This document shows positions 26,511-37,200 of a stretch of DNA of 64,000 nt, one piece after another (the stretch's first letter is position 1; each line of letters begins with the position of its first letter). Below the pieces are notes generated by a model that did no database searches, was not told the origin of the DNA, and saw nothing but the letters and a program-made list of their open reading frames with translations. Position numbers and translations under genes: made by a program. Origin of the DNA: Rheinheimera aquimaris (GTDB taxonomy: Bacteria; Pseudomonadota; Gammaproteobacteria; Enterobacterales; Alteromonadaceae); assembly GCF_020531985.1 (NCBI RefSeq), contig NZ_JAJAVQ010000003.1, positions 124,001 through 188,000 of the forward strand, given 5' to 3'.

Positions 26511-26867
26511 GTGTCGCAGACTGTCTACCGCGTTTTTTGCCTCTCCTTCTTTGTGCTGGCGACGGCAAGCTTTCTGGCTGAGCTAAACGGCCACCGTGTT
26601 ATCGCCGGCTTTGCTCATGTGGACAAGCTGGTGCATTTTAGTATTTTTGCCTTACTGGCCGCATTATTGTGGAAAGGCTTTAAACTGGCACCGCTCACAG
26701 CCTTTATTGTGCTTGGCAGTTACGGCGGTGCTATTGAGCTGGTACAACACTACTTTACCCGCCGCCAGGGCGACTGGCTTGATTTTGCAGCTGATATTAC
26801 CGGCGTCATCAGCTTTTATCTGGTGCGTAGCCTGTGGCACAAAATCCGGCCCCGCAGCCAGCGTTAA
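26511..26867 (+). CDS. VanZ-like family membrane protein
   Basis: 118 residues from a GTG start. It has three or four hydrophobic segments (about 5-22, 36-52, 60-78, 93-108). The VanZ-type signature is DKLVHFSIFALLAALL, then ELVQHYFTRRQGDWLDFAADITG, where the acidic and Q/H residues are conserved. The VanZ family is widespread; one member gives low-level teicoplanin resistance, but most have unknown roles in envelope biology. The frame overlaps the next gene (panE) by 34 bases, so the pair is translated together. No GTG alternative with a better SD is visible. Confidence 0.8.
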   Translation: MSQTVYRVFCLSFFVLATASFLAELNGHRVIAGFAHVDKLVHFSIFALLAALLWKGFKLAPLTAFIVLGSYGGAIELVQHYFTRRQGDWLDFAADITGVISFYLVRSLWHKIRPRSQR

Positions 26868-27733
26868 GCTGGAGCATTGTTGGTCAGGGAGCTATAGGCT
26901 TACTGGCTGCGTGCCGCATGCAGCAAGCGGGCTTTGACGTCAGCCTATGGCTGCGTACCCCCCGGTTGCTGACCATTAAATTTGCTCATCGTCAGTTACA
27001 GTTTCAGCCTGCTTCGGCGCCCATTTCTGCGGTGCTTATACCGGTAAAAAGCTATGCGGTAACAGAAGCCGTGCAAACCCTGTTACCGGCCATGGCTTCA
27101 GATGCACAACTGGTGCTAAGTCATAACGGCATGGGCACTATCGAGCAGGTAAAACCAATGCTAGCCCCCGGGCATGGCTTATGGTTTTTGACCACGACCC
27201 ACGGGGCGTTAAAACAACCAGATACTGTGCAGCATACAGGCACTGGCAGCAGCACACTGGCAGCACTTAATAACGCCGCGAAAGTAAAGCAGCAACAAGT
27301 GCTACAGGCGATGGACATAGCGCTTGGCCCTGTGACGCTTACCGATAATATTCAACCGGCGCTGTGGCAGAAACTGGCCATCAATGCCGTGATAAACCCA
27401 CTGACAGCACTGTACAATTGCCGCAATGGCGAACTTGCCGCACAGAAATACCACCAACACATCGAAGCACTGGTCACCGAAGTGTGCAAGGTTGCAGCAG
27501 CCTGCGGTTATCCAATGTCTGCACACAGCACCTTGCAAACCGTACTACGGGTTATCAGCAGTACTGCGCAGAACTTCTCATCAATGCAGCAGGATTTAGC
27601 GCACGGCCGACGTACCGAAATAGACGCAATAACAGGATATGTAGTACAACAGGCGGCGCACCATAATATCAGCGTGCCGCATAATCAGGCGCTGCTGGAG
27701 CAGATTTTACTGCGCCAGCAACAGAGATATTAA
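26834..27733 (+). CDS. panE: 2-dehydropantoate 2-reductase
   Basis: 299 residues. The Rossmann loop IVGQGAIGLLAA (about 14-25) is followed by an NADPH-binding region with an R (LWLRTP). The central segment LSHNGMGTIEQV is typical of the family. The catalytic lysine lies in WQKLAINAVINPLTAL, and the C-terminal helical domain has the EVCKVAAACGYP motif. It reduces ketopantoate to pantoate for coenzyme A synthesis. The start is uncertain: GTG 26834, inside the VanZ gene, is the only in-frame start that keeps the whole nucleotide-binding loop. The stop is six bases from the convergent thiI stop. Confidence 0.92.
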   Translation: MAQNPAPQPALSWSIVGQGAIGLLAACRMQQAGFDVSLWLRTPRLLTIKFAHRQLQFQPASAPISAVLIPVKSYAVTEAVQTLLPAMASDAQLVLSHNGMGTIEQVKPMLAPGHGLWFLTTTHGALKQPDTVQHTGTGSSTLAALNNAAKVKQQQVLQAMDIALGPVTLTDNIQPALWQKLAINAVINPLTALYNCRNGELAAQKYHQHIEALVTEVCKVAAACGYPMSAHSTLQTVLRVISSTAQNFSSMQQDLAHGRRTEIDAITGYVVQQAAHHNISVPHNQALLEQILLRQQQRY

Positions 27734-27739
27734 GTAAGA

Positions 27740-29197
27740 CTAAGGCCGGTAAACCGATACGTTTTTAAAGCCCTGCTCTTGCAGTACCACCGCTTGCAGC
27801 CGGCTCATGACACCGCGCTCACAGTAGCAGTAATAGTGCTTGCTCTGATCCAGATTAGCAAACTGCGACGCCAGACGGAAAAACGGCAGCTCAACCACGT
27901 CATGCCCTTCGACAGTCAGCGGCTTGACGTCTGTTTCCTCCGGGCTACGGATATCCAGCACTACCGCATCGGCAGGTAACTGCGCCAGCACAGTGACCAC
28001 ATCAGCCTGTTGCTCAGCCTGGTAATCTATGGTGCGGATATCCAGCACCTTGGCGTCCTGCACTGCCTGGTCCAGCACAGCAAAATCGAAGTTCTGCTCA
28101 TTGGCGATAACCTCGGCCAGCACAGCATTGACCGTAGGTTTACGCGAGATAACACCACAATACTCCGGCATACTCTTGGCAATATCTTCAGCGCCAATCT
28201 TGGCTGCCAGCGCGATGATCTCCTGCTTATCCTGGTAAATCAGCGGGCGCAGGATTAATGTTTCCGTTACCCGGTCAATCACGTTTAAATTGGCAATGGT
28301 CTGACTGGAAACCTGGCCAATACTTTCACCGGTGACGATAGCTTTAATACCCAGCTTCTCTGCTACAGTGCTGGCGGCGCGCATCATCATGCGCTTAAGA
28401 ACAACGCCCATCAGCCCGTTATCGATAGTCTCTAAAATCTGATCAACCACAGGCGCAAAATTGACGCTGACAAATTTAACCTTGTGCGACAGGCTGTATT
28501 TTTGCCAAATCAGGTGTGCCATCTCACGTACACCGGCTTCATGCGCAGCGCCACCGAGATTAAAAAACAAATAATGCGTGCGCAGGCCTTTGCGGATCAT
28601 CAGGTAGCTGGCGACGGCTGAATCGTAACCACCTGAAATCAATGACAGCACATCAGACTGCGATGGCAAAGGAAAGCCGCCCATGCCCTGATGCTGTTTG
28701 CGCACCATAATCAGCTGATCTTTTCGTACCTCAAGCGCAACAACGATATCTGGTTTAGTCAGTTTTACCTGCGCAGACGCCACCAGCTGGTTTAAACCGC
28801 CACCGATATAACGTTCTGCTTCAATTGACGAGAAATCATGCTTGCCAGCACGGCGCACCCGCACGCAAAAGGTTTTGTTCTGTATTTGCCCGGCATATAC
28901 AGCGGCAACCTGCTCATAGATATCGTGCAAAGAGCTGAAGGTGCTCGACTGCATCTCAGAAAAATGCACGATGCCGGGAATACAGCTTAAGCGGTCAATC
29001 AACTGTTGCTGGATAGCTACATCTTCACTGGGGCAGCGGATCGTCAGGTGATCGTAATTATTGTTAACTTCGATATTGCTGTCGGTACGCAGCAAAATGG
29101 TCTTGATGTTGCGCTCAAGCAACAACGTCTGGCGTTTACGCACCGATTTGCTTTTAATGGCAATTTCCGGGTGCAGTTTGATAATAAATTCAATCAT
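27740..29197 (-). CDS. thiI: tRNA 4-thiouridine synthase ThiI with rhodanese domain
   Basis: 485 residues. An N-terminal ferredoxin-like region and THUMP domain (about 60-165) are followed by the PP-loop ATP pyrophosphatase with SGGYDSAV at 188-195. C347 in PEYCGVISRKP corresponds to the E. coli residue that forms a disulfide during turnover. A C-terminal rhodanese domain (about 398-485) carries the persulfide cysteine C459 in CERGVMSRLQA. This is the long enterobacterial-type ThiI, which makes s4U8 in tRNA and supplies sulfur for the thiazole of thiamine. It keeps the panE-thiI adjacency known from E. coli. Its promoter region overlaps the pomAB terminator. Confidence 0.96.
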   Translation of the reverse strand: MIEFIIKLHPEIAIKSKSVRKRQTLLLERNIKTILLRTDSNIEVNNNYDHLTIRCPSEDVAIQQQLIDRLSCIPGIVHFSEMQSSTFSSLHDIYEQVAAVYAGQIQNKTFCVRVRRAGKHDFSSIEAERYIGGGLNQLVASAQVKLTKPDIVVALEVRKDQLIMVRKQHQGMGGFPLPSQSDVLSLISGGYDSAVASYLMIRKGLRTHYLFFNLGGAAHEAGVREMAHLIWQKYSLSHKVKFVSVNFAPVVDQILETIDNGLMGVVLKRMMMRAASTVAEKLGIKAIVTGESIGQVSSQTIANLNVIDRVTETLILRPLIYQDKQEIIALAAKIGAEDIAKSMPEYCGVISRKPTVNAVLAEVIANEQNFDFAVLDQAVQDAKVLDIRTIDYQAEQQADVVTVLAQLPADAVVLDIRSPEETDVKPLTVEGHDVVELPFFRLASQFANLDQSKHYYCYCERGVMSRLQAVVLQEQGFKNVSVYRP

Positions 29198-29221
29198 CGG
29201 ACAGCAGCAAATATCAGCAGG

Positions 29222-29274
29222 GAAAAAAGTGGCGCAGATTATAGCGGATCTCTTAACAAAGACCTAATCTGCGC
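29222..29274 (-). terminator. pomAB terminator overlapping a possible thiI -10 box
   Basis: Arms GCGCAGATTA (29232-29241) and TAATCTGCGC (29265-29274) form a perfect 10-bp stem. On the minus strand it is followed by a T6 run at 29223-29228. A TATAAT hexamer on the minus strand overlaps the promoter-proximal arm, 45-50 bases before the thiI start, so the same DNA may also hold the thiI -10 element; no good -35 could be placed. Confidence 0.65.
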
Positions 29275-29281
29275 CCGTGCT

Positions 29282-30244
29282 TTATTGGCTGTTACCTGAG
29301 GCAGGTTCCAGGCTTATCGGGTCAGACTCTTTTGCCTTACCCTGCATAATCGAAATTTCTACCCGACGGTTGCGACGCCGGTTTAAATCAGTGTCGTTCG
29401 GCACCAGTGGCTTGGTATCGGCATGCCCCACCACCACTAAACGCGTACGATCAAAGCCATCGGCTTTAATCATTTCTGTTGCAACTGACACCGCGCGCTT
29501 GGCAGATAAATCCCAGTTATTACTGTGCAGCTCATCCGATACCTGAATATCGTCGGTATGGCCTGTAACCGTAATTTCGCCCGGCACTTCGTTTAACAAG
29601 CTACCAATCCTTTGAATAATTGGTTTAAAACGTGGCTGCAAAAACGATGAACCAGATGGAAAAGAGCCATTTTCGCGGATGCGGATAATAATTTGCTGGC
29701 CCAGTGACTCCAGCTCTATCGCGCCATCAACAATTTGTTTTTCCAATTGTTCAGCCAGCTTTTTCACCATTTCATTGGTTTGTTCCTGCTGCGCTTCTGC
29801 CTGTGCCTCAGCCGCTGCCGATTCGCCATCCATGATTTCTTCAGCATTGCTGACCGACTGGCCACCGCTTAAATCTTCCCGTTGCTCTTGTCGGCCACCG
29901 GCAGAATCTTCCTCACCAGCCTGAAATTCAATTACCTGCTGGGTAATTTCAATCGTCTGCTGTTGCAGTGTTTCTATCGGCGTCGGATCAGGTCGGCCGG
30001 GCCGGAATTCCATCGCGATAATACTGGTGCCTTTTGGAATGTCTTCTACTTCGATTTTATTCTGCACCCCAAAGGCAAACTTCATTGAACCGGCAATCTG
30101 CTTAAACTTCAGCACATCCATTTCAGAAAACGCCAATAGCAGTACGAAAAAGCACATCAGCAGCGCCATTAAATCAGCGAAGGTGCCCATATACGCCGGC
30201 AAACCGGGTGGTGGGCATTTACACTCTTCTGCTTCATCACTCAT
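29282..30244 (-). CDS. pomB: PomB, sodium-driven flagellar stator protein (MotB family)
   Basis: 320 residues. A short cytosolic start precedes a single membrane helix (about 19-40: YMGTFADLMALLMCFFVLLL) with D24, the ion-binding aspartate of the stator channel. A periplasmic linker follows. The OmpA-like peptidoglycan-binding domain (about 195-310) includes ITVTGHTDD and NWDLSAKRAVSVATEM. The sequence around D24 and the partner gene match PomB of polar-flagellated Vibrio and Shewanella, so Na+ is the likely coupling ion; this is inferred. Three bases separate it from pomA upstream. Confidence 0.93.
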   Translation of the reverse strand: MSDEAEECKCPPPGLPAYMGTFADLMALLMCFFVLLLAFSEMDVLKFKQIAGSMKFAFGVQNKIEVEDIPKGTSIIAMEFRPGRPDPTPIETLQQQTIEITQQVIEFQAGEEDSAGGRQEQREDLSGGQSVSNAEEIMDGESAAAEAQAEAQQEQTNEMVKKLAEQLEKQIVDGAIELESLGQQIIIRIRENGSFPSGSSFLQPRFKPIIQRIGSLLNEVPGEITVTGHTDDIQVSDELHSNNWDLSAKRAVSVATEMIKADGFDRTRLVVVGHADTKPLVPNDTDLNRRRNRRVEISIMQGKAKESDPISLEPASGNSQ

Positions 30245-30247
30245 GAC

Positions 30248-31015
30248 TTACTCCGCAGCCGCTGGTTCACGTTTACTTTGCGCCAGATAATTACGCAGGA
30301 TCCCTTCAATCACTTTAGGGTTTTGTCCGTCCTGAATACCCAAAATAGCATCAAGAATTAGCTGGTTATTGGTTTTTTCCTGCGCGTTACGAATGGCCAG
30401 CTTGTCTGCCAGCGGTATCGCAATAATGTTGGCAATAAAAGCGCCGTATAAAGTCGTCAGCAAAGCAACCGCCATCGCCGGGCCGATTGCTTTAGGGTCA
30501 TCCATGTTTGATAGCATTGCAACAAGACCAATCAGCGTACCTATCATACCCATTGCCGGCGCGACATCACCCAGGCTTTTAAAGATGGCAATAGCGGTTT
30601 CATGTCGCTTTTCTGTCAGGCTGATGTCCTTTAATAAGGTCGCTCGCACGACATCAGCGTCATGGCCATCCACCAACATGTTGACACCTTTTTGCATAAA
30701 GGCATTGGGTATCTCAGCTTCTTCCAGTGCCAGAAAGCCGCCTTTACGCGCTGAGTCTGCCAGTTGTACTGCTTTTTCAATCAGCTCTTCCGGCGCCTCA
30801 ATTTTAAACATAAAGGCTTTTGCTGCAGCTTTACCCGAGGCAAAAAACTGACTGAGGGTAAATTTGGAGATAACAACAAAAATAGAACCAGCAAATACAA
30901 TCAGTACAGATACAGTATCCATGAACATGCCGGGAGCGCCGTTACTGCCCAGGATCATTGCCATTACCACGAAGCCAATTGCGCCCAACATACCAACCAG
31001 GGTAGCTATATCCAC
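30248..31015 (-). CDS. pomA: PomA, sodium-driven flagellar stator protein (MotA family)
   Basis: 255 residues with four membrane helices (about 5-22, 31-50, 148-168, 180-202). The cytosolic loop (about 60-145) carries the charged residues that meet FliG (EKRHETAIAIFKSLGDVAPAMG). The GMIGTLIGLVAMLSNMDDPKAIGPAMAVALLTTLYG stretch of helices 3 and 4 is the MotA/TolQ/ExbB core that lines the ion path next to PomB D24. It forms the stator with PomB. The location between thiI and xseB is the arrangement seen in Shewanella and Vibrio relatives. An SD sequence AAGGAG is visible upstream. Confidence 0.95.
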   Translation of the reverse strand: MDIATLVGMLGAIGFVVMAMILGSNGAPGMFMDTVSVLIVFAGSIFVVISKFTLSQFFASGKAAAKAFMFKIEAPEELIEKAVQLADSARKGGFLALEEAEIPNAFMQKGVNMLVDGHDADVVRATLLKDISLTEKRHETAIAIFKSLGDVAPAMGMIGTLIGLVAMLSNMDDPKAIGPAMAVALLTTLYGAFIANIIAIPLADKLAIRNAQEKTNNQLILDAILGIQDGQNPKVIEGILRNYLAQSKREPAAAE

Positions 31016-31142
31016 TCTTATCTCCTTAGATCACGCACTGCTACATCGACCGTCTGTACAAGTTTATCTTAGACGATAGCTGTTTATCGACAACAGCAAG
31101 CAATGATTGAGTATAAATTACGTGAAATTATCTATTTAGCTT

Positions 31143-31171
31143 TTCACTTGTGCTTTCTGATTGACCATAAT
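31143..31171 (+). promoter_or_regulatory. Predicted sigma-70 promoter of xseB-ispA-dxs
   Basis: TTCACT, 17 bases, CATAAT. Both hexamers are close to consensus (4/6 and 5/6) and the spacing is ideal. The predicted start lies about 36 bases before the xseB ATG. Confidence 0.55.
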
Positions 31172-31214
31172 AGCCTGCTAAGGTACCTTTGCGCACACTT
31201 TTTCCGGGGGCAGT

Positions 31215-31460
31215 ATGAGCAAGAAAAAAGCCGATTTGAGCCAATTCGAACAAACCTTGTCCGAGTTGGAACAGATAGTACAACAACTGGAACAGGGAGA
31301 CCTTTCTCTGGATCAATCTTTAGCCCGGTTTGAACGTGGTATTACCCTTGCCCGGCAAAGTCAGCAATTACTGCAAGGTGCAGAACAAAAAGTGCAACTG
31401 CTGATGCAACAACAGCAACAGGAAAGCCTGCTGCCCTTTGAACCCGAGCAAGGAGATTAG
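31215..31460 (+). CDS. xseB: Exodeoxyribonuclease VII small subunit XseB
   Basis: 81 residues with the XseB helix-hairpin pattern FEQTLSELEQIVQQLEQGDLSLDQSLARFERGITLARQSQQLLQGAEQKVQLL. Several small subunits bind one XseA large subunit and restrain or direct its single-strand DNA exonuclease activity. The start is preceded by GGGGGC, a purine-rich SD-like stretch. It heads an operon with ispA (2 bases apart) and dxs, the same order as in E. coli. Confidence 0.96.
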   Translation: MSKKKADLSQFEQTLSELEQIVQQLEQGDLSLDQSLARFERGITLARQSQQLLQGAEQKVQLLMQQQQQESLLPFEPEQGD

Positions 31461-31462
31461 GT

Positions 31463-32350
31463 GTGCTGCCTGCTAATTTGCCGCTGTATCAGCAACGGGT
31501 AGAACAACACCTGCAACAAGTCTTATCCCAACAGCCGGTAACCGACAGCCGTCTGATGCAAGCAATGTCTTACAGCTTGCTGCTAGGCGGAAAACGGGTA
31601 CGGCCTTTTCTGGTATACAGCTGCGGCACTATGCTTGGTGCCAGCCTGCATGATTTGGATGGTCCGGCAGCTGCGATAGAGGCGCTGCACAGCTACTCAT
31701 TAATTCATGATGATCTGCCGGCAATGGATAATGATGATTTACGCCGAGGCAAACCCACCTGCCATAAGGCGTTTGACGAGGCCACCGCCATTCTCTCTGG
31801 TGATGCCTTGCAAACACTGGCATTTGAGGTACTTAGCAGTCACCCTTACCAACGGGTGAAAGCAGACACCATACTGCAGATGATTCAGCGGCTAACGTCT
31901 GCGTCTGGCTATGCCGGTATGTGTGGTGGTCAGGCAATTGATTTGGCACAAACCAACCAAAGCACAACGCTTGAGCAACTGGAGCGGATGCACCGTTTAA
32001 AAACCGGCGCCTTGATAGAATGCGCTGTGCAACTGGCCTGGCTGTGCAGCCCGTCTGCCGATACCAGAGAATGCGACAATCTGCTGAGGTTCGCCCGCGC
32101 TTTAGGGCTGGCATTTCAGGTGCAGGATGATATTCTCGACATAGAAAGCGATACGGTGACCCTGGGTAAGCCTCAAGGCTCAGATACCAAAGCCAACAAA
32201 TCGACCTATCCGGCACTACTGGGTTTAGAAAATGCCAAAACCAAAGCGCAGCAGCTTTATCAGGAAGCGCTGAACGCTTTGGCCGACTTACCGTATAACA
32301 CTGATGAATTACGTGCCTTTGCGCAGTACATTATCGAACGCAGGTTTTAA
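31463..32350 (+). CDS. ispA: Farnesyl diphosphate synthase IspA
   Basis: 295 residues from GTG 31463, with AAGGAG eight bases upstream. It is an all-helical short-chain prenyltransferase. The first aspartate-rich motif is [10 protein letters not shown] (DDx(2-4)D type, with HDDLPAMD), and the second is QVQDDILD. The [11 protein letters not shown] segment near residue 40 is the conserved first region. It condenses DMAPP and IPP to geranyl and then farnesyl diphosphate, the precursor of ubiquinone, undecaprenyl carrier and heme side chains. It is co-transcribed with dxs, which supplies the same pathway. Confidence 0.96.
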   Translation: MLPANLPLYQQRVEQHLQQVLSQQPVTDSRLMQAMSYSLLLGGKRVRPFLVYSCGTMLGASLHDLDGPAAAIEALHSYSLIHDDLPAMDNDDLRRGKPTCHKAFDEATAILSGDALQTLAFEVLSSHPYQRVKADTILQMIQRLTSASGYAGMCGGQAIDLAQTNQSTTLEQLERMHRLKTGALIECAVQLAWLCSPSADTRECDNLLRFARALGLAFQVQDDILDIESDTVTLGKPQGSDTKANKSTYPALLGLENAKTKAQQLYQEALNALADLPYNTDELRAFAQYIIERRF

Positions 32351-32364
32351 CACAGGCAAGGAAT

Positions 32365-34224
32365 ATGGCGTTAGATATTAACGATTACCCGTTATTAGCC
32401 AAGGCTAATTTACCCGAGCAGCTCAGAGCGCTGCCGCAAGAAAAACTGCCCGCACTCAGTGACGAGTTGCGCAGTTATTTGTTACGCAGCGTCAGTCAGA
32501 GCAGTGGCCATTTCGCCTCAGGCTTAGGCACCGTTGAGCTGACAGTGGCCCTGCATTATGTTTACAATACGCCGTTTGACCGGGTGATATGGGATGTTGG
32601 CCACCAGGCCTACCCGCATAAAATTCTGACCGGCCGCGCAGAGCGCATGCACAGCATCCGGCAAAAAGATGGCCTGCATCCGTTCCCATTTCGCGAAGAA
32701 AGCGAATACGACGTACTGTCTGTCGGTCATTCCAGTACGTCAATCAGTGCAGCGCTGGGTATGGCAATTGCCGCGCAGCAGGCCCGCAGCAACCGCAAGG
32801 TCGTGGCAGTGATTGGTGATGGCGCTATTACTGCTGGTATGGCATTTGAAGCACTGAATCACGCGGGTGAAGTGCGCCCGGATATGCTGGTTATTCTGAA
32901 CGATAACGAAATGTCGATATCTGAGAACGTCGGCGCATTAAACCGCTATTTTGCCCGTATTCTGTCGGGTAATTTTTATACCAGCCTGCGCGAAGGCGGT
33001 AAGAAAATATTAAGCGGCGTACCGCCACTGCATGAGCTGGCCAGCCGTGCAGAAGAGCATTTCAAAGGCATGGTAACGCCGGGCACCTTCTTTGAGGAGC
33101 TGGGCTTTAACTATATAGGCCCGATCGATGGCCATGATGTGCAGGGACTGGTGAACACCATCCGCAATATGCGCAATATGAAGGGCCCACAGCTGCTGCA
33201 TATCGTCACCAAAAAAGGCAAAGGCTATGCCCCCGCAGAGGCAGATCCAATTGGCTACCATGCGGTGTCGAAATTTAATCCGGACGACAAAAAGCAACCT
33301 GCCAAAAAAGCCGGTTTGCCAACGTTCTCGAATATTTTCGGCAGCTGGATTTGCGACATGGCCGAGCAGGATGAGCGCTTACAGGCAATTACACCGGCGA
33401 TGCGCGAAGGCTCTGATCTGGTACGGTTTTCAAAAGCGTTTCCCAAGCGCTACTTTGATGTGGCTATTGCAGAGCAGCATGCTGTCACATTAGCGGCCGG
33501 TATGGCCATTGAAGGCTTAAAACCGGTAGTGGCTATTTACTCCAGCTTCCTGCAACGTGGATATGATCAGTTAATTCATGATGTTGCTTTGCAAAATCTG
33601 GATGTGTTATTTGCCATCGACCGCGCTGGCGTTGTTGGCGCAGACGGCCCGACGCATCAGGGCGCTTTTGATATCAGTTTTATGCGCTGTATTCCTAATA
33701 TGGTCATTATGGTGCCGTCTGACGAAAATGAGTGTCGTCAGATGCTTTACACCGGTTATCAGTATCAGGGACCAGCAGCAGTGCGATATCCGCGCGGCAG
33801 CGGCACCGGTATAGCAGCAGAGCAGGCGATGCAGCTGCTGGCACTGGGTAAAGGCAAGGTTACACGTCAGGGTAAGCGTATCGCAATACTGGCATTTGGT
33901 CCTTTGCTCAGCGCCTGCCAGTATGCCGCAGAGCAGCTCAACACGACGCTGGTTGACATGCGGTTTGTCAAACCGCTGGACGATGCTCTGTTGACCGAGC
34001 TTGCTGACTCGCATGATTATTTTGTTACGGTCGAGGACAATGCTGTGATGGCAGGCGCCGGTTCTGCCGTGAACGAGTTTATCAGCCGGGCGAAGCTGAA
34101 TGTGCGCAGTGTTAACCTGGGATTACCGGACCAGTTTATAAAACACGGCAGCCAGCAGGAGATCTATACAGAGCTCGGCCTGGATAGTGACGGTATCTAC
34201 AACAGCATCAGTGCGCTGAAATAA
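32365..34224 (+). CDS. dxs: 1-deoxy-D-xylulose-5-phosphate synthase
   Basis: 619 residues. The thiamine-diphosphate-binding site is marked by [18 protein letters not shown], ending in the ...NDNEMSIS metal loop. The transketolase-like central part has [18 protein letters not shown], and the C-terminal transketolase domain begins near residue 490. DXS joins pyruvate and glyceraldehyde 3-phosphate, the committed step of the MEP isoprenoid pathway; DXP also feeds thiamine and pyridoxal synthesis. It is the third gene after xseB and ispA (14 bases after ispA), with a strong bidirectional terminator behind it. Confidence 0.97.
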   Translation: MALDINDYPLLAKANLPEQLRALPQEKLPALSDELRSYLLRSVSQSSGHFASGLGTVELTVALHYVYNTPFDRVIWDVGHQAYPHKILTGRAERMHSIRQKDGLHPFPFREESEYDVLSVGHSSTSISAALGMAIAAQQARSNRKVVAVIGDGAITAGMAFEALNHAGEVRPDMLVILNDNEMSISENVGALNRYFARILSGNFYTSLREGGKKILSGVPPLHELASRAEEHFKGMVTPGTFFEELGFNYIGPIDGHDVQGLVNTIRNMRNMKGPQLLHIVTKKGKGYAPAEADPIGYHAVSKFNPDDKKQPAKKAGLPTFSNIFGSWICDMAEQDERLQAITPAMREGSDLVRFSKAFPKRYFDVAIAEQHAVTLAAGMAIEGLKPVVAIYSSFLQRGYDQLIHDVALQNLDVLFAIDRAGVVGADGPTHQGAFDISFMRCIPNMVIMVPSDENECRQMLYTGYQYQGPAAVRYPRGSGTGIAAEQAMQLLALGKGKVTRQGKRIAILAFGPLLSACQYAAEQLNTTLVDMRFVKPLDDALLTELADSHDYFVTVEDNAVMAGAGSAVNEFISRAKLNVRSVNLGLPDQFIKHGSQQEIYTELGLDSDGIYNSISALK

Positions 34225-34239
34225 CACTGCGTTTTTGAT

Positions 34240-34268
34240 AAAAAAGCCTGTTTTCTGCAGGCTTTTTT
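34240..34268. terminator. Bidirectional terminator between dxs and the diguanylate cyclase
   Basis: AAAAAAGCCTG-loop-CAGGCTTTTTT: symmetrical A/T runs on both sides of an AGCCTG/CAGGCT core. It ends dxs transcription on the plus strand and the diguanylate cyclase transcript on the minus strand. Confidence 0.88.
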
Positions 34269-34273
34269 ATCAC

Positions 34274-37200
34274 TCACAGCTGGGTATTTTTCAGCTCAAA
34301 GCGGGCAAGTCCTGCGGCCAGTAAACGCTCTACCTGGGCTTCAACATGAGATGAATCTTCAAACTCAAAGGCATCGACCTGCTGATCGAAGTGAATAGTT
34401 GCGACACCATTTTTACCGGCATGCTTCACATGGTACAACGCCATTTCAGCCAGTTGCAGCGAAATTTCCCAGCTGATCAGTTGCCCGCCCAGTAAGTCGA
34501 GCGGGAAGATAGCATAACCGACAGAGCAGGTTAAACGGGTGCGGTGGCCATCCGGTAAACTGAATACCGTTTTGCCAATTAGCTCGTTTAACCTGTAGCT
34601 GAACTGTTCAACCAAATCAGTCTGGATATCACGTAGTACCAGCACAAACTCTTCACCGGCAAAGCGCACAACATAGTCTGAACCACGCGTTTCACGAATT
34701 AAAATGCCGGCAACCTGCTGAATACAGCTATCGCCTGCAGTATTACCATATTGGTCGTTAACCTGTTTAAAGTTATCCAGATCCAGGTGAATTAACGCCA
34801 CGCATTTACCCTGTGACTGCATTGATTCACGGTTACGCTGAAAGTGCTCAATATCTTTGGGTAGTTGCTCGAACATAAAACGACGGTTGCGCAGCCCGGT
34901 CAGACTGTCTTTATGCGTCAGCAATGTCAGCTGTTCGTTCAGTTCATTGAGCTTCAGGTTACTGTTTTCCAATTCCTGCGTACGCTGTCTGACCAAACGC
35001 TCGAGCTGTAGTTGCTGATTAACAGTATTGCGCCGCAGCAACCACAGTAAGCCGTACAGGCAAAACAACGCTAAAAGCGCCCACAGCCCACGATATATAA
35101 AGGTTTCATCAAAACGTTTAGGTACTACTATGTCCAGCTCTGCAGACTGCTCGTCAAGCCAGGGGCCATTATCAAAACGTGTTTGTACCTGAAATACAAA
35201 ACGCCCGGGCGTAAGGTTGGTATATACCGCTTCGCGCCGATCGCCAACGTCATGCCAGTGCTGGTCAAACCCCTGCAACCGGTAACGAAATTGGAGCGCA
35301 GTAGGTTTAATAAACTCCAGTGCCGAATATTGTACGCTCAGATTGCGGTCGTCCAGGTCAAGCACTAACCGCGATTGCAGACCATCAACATGATAATTAC
35401 GCAGCCCCTGCACACTCTTGATAACAGGTCGCAAACTGCTGCGCTGTTGCTGATCAAGTTGCACCGGCACTGCAACCAGTCCTTTTAATGTCGGATACCA
35501 GTATTGATCTTGCCAACGCACTACTTTAGCTTGCCCTGCACCGTTACAGCAACGCCCGGGCACTGTGCCAAGCTGCCTGTCATAAGGGCCGAGAATTTCA
35601 TCAGCCTGTACAGCGCCCTGCCCTAAAGCCGCGAGTTGGGCTTTATCCAGCCTGAAGATACCTTTGTTGCTACTGATCCATAATTTGTCGCTGTTTGCAT
35701 CAAATGCCAGGCTCACTACCGGACTGTGCGGCAATCCATTACCGGCGTGCCATTGCAGCCACTGTGTCTGTTGTGGTAATTCAACAAAAATACCATCGTC
35801 CAGTGTCGCGGCGATAACAGTGTTGTCCGGCAGTATCTGCAGGGCAGTGATGTAGCTGTTATACAAAGCACTGCCTACCCCAAGCCGTGTCAGCCGACCT
35901 GACTCATACTGGTATAGCCCTCTGGTTGTACCAAAGATAAGGGTCTGTCGTTGTTGCTGCAAAACCGTAATATGACGTGACTCAAGTTCGCTGTTCAGTG
36001 AAAATGGTGTCAGTGTTTGGTTCTGGTAATGAAACAATCCCATCACGCCACCTATCCACACGCCGTCAGCATCATCAGGCTGCAACACTCTGACCGTATA
36101 GCCATTTAACGATGCGAACTGCGATTGCAGTTCAGGCTGTCCGCGCTGATAACGCAACACCCCCTGATCTGTTGCCAGCCACAGCTGCTGATTGTCTGGC
36201 CAGTAAACATCATGCACCGTGCTGGCGCCGAGCTGTGCTGTGCTAAGCAAAGAGCGATAACTGCCATCAACACCGAGCTCGCCAACATCAGATTGTCCGG
36301 CAATTAACAGCGTGTTGTCCGGCGTAACCCCCAGACTTCGTACGACCGGATCTGCCGTTGCCGGAACAATGCGACGAATATTGCCAACGGATGCCCGATA
36401 GATGCCATCACTGAAACTGGCCAACCAGATATTGTGGTCTTTGTCTTCGAAAATATCGCTGAACCAGGGGTAACTGCCGAGCTCATCGCCGGTAATATGC
36501 TGCCATTTCTGGCCATTATGGCGGTGAAACAATTTTCGATGTGCAGAAATCCAGCTATTGCCCCGGCTATCTTTCAGCAGTTTATACACCGCGGTACTGT
36601 TGTTATCCGGCAAGTCACACTTTTTGACATCACCGGATTTATCCAGATGATAAAAGCCTGCTTCACCGGCAATATGCAAACCATTGTCAGTCCAGTAAAG
36701 GTCGTAAATCGGCGTTTGCATTAACTCAGCTGGCAACGGAAAGCTTTCAGTATTACCCTCGATATCAATACGAAATAACTTATCTGTGCTGGTAACCCAT
36801 ACCTGGTTATTGACCAGCTCCAGTTGGCCAACCTGAGAGCGGATCTGCTCCACCCGACTGACTTTACCATCGCGAACACGGAACAGAGAGTCTGCAGCTA
36901 CCCAGATTTCGCCCGGGCTGACTTCAACGATAGCAGTAACTTCTGACAGGATCTGATAACGCTCAAAAGTCAGGCTTACCGGGTCAAAACCCGATAAACC
37001 GGCTTTAGTCCCCACCCACATATAACCTCTGCTATCGCTGAATAAGCGGGTAATGGCATTGCTGGCTAAATGGCGGTGAGTTTCTTTATTGAAATGTTCG
37101 AACTGCATACCATCAAAACGGTTTAACCCGTATTGGGTTGCCAGCCAGATATAGCCTTGCGCATCCTGGCTGACCGAGCGCACCGAATTGTTTGATAGTC

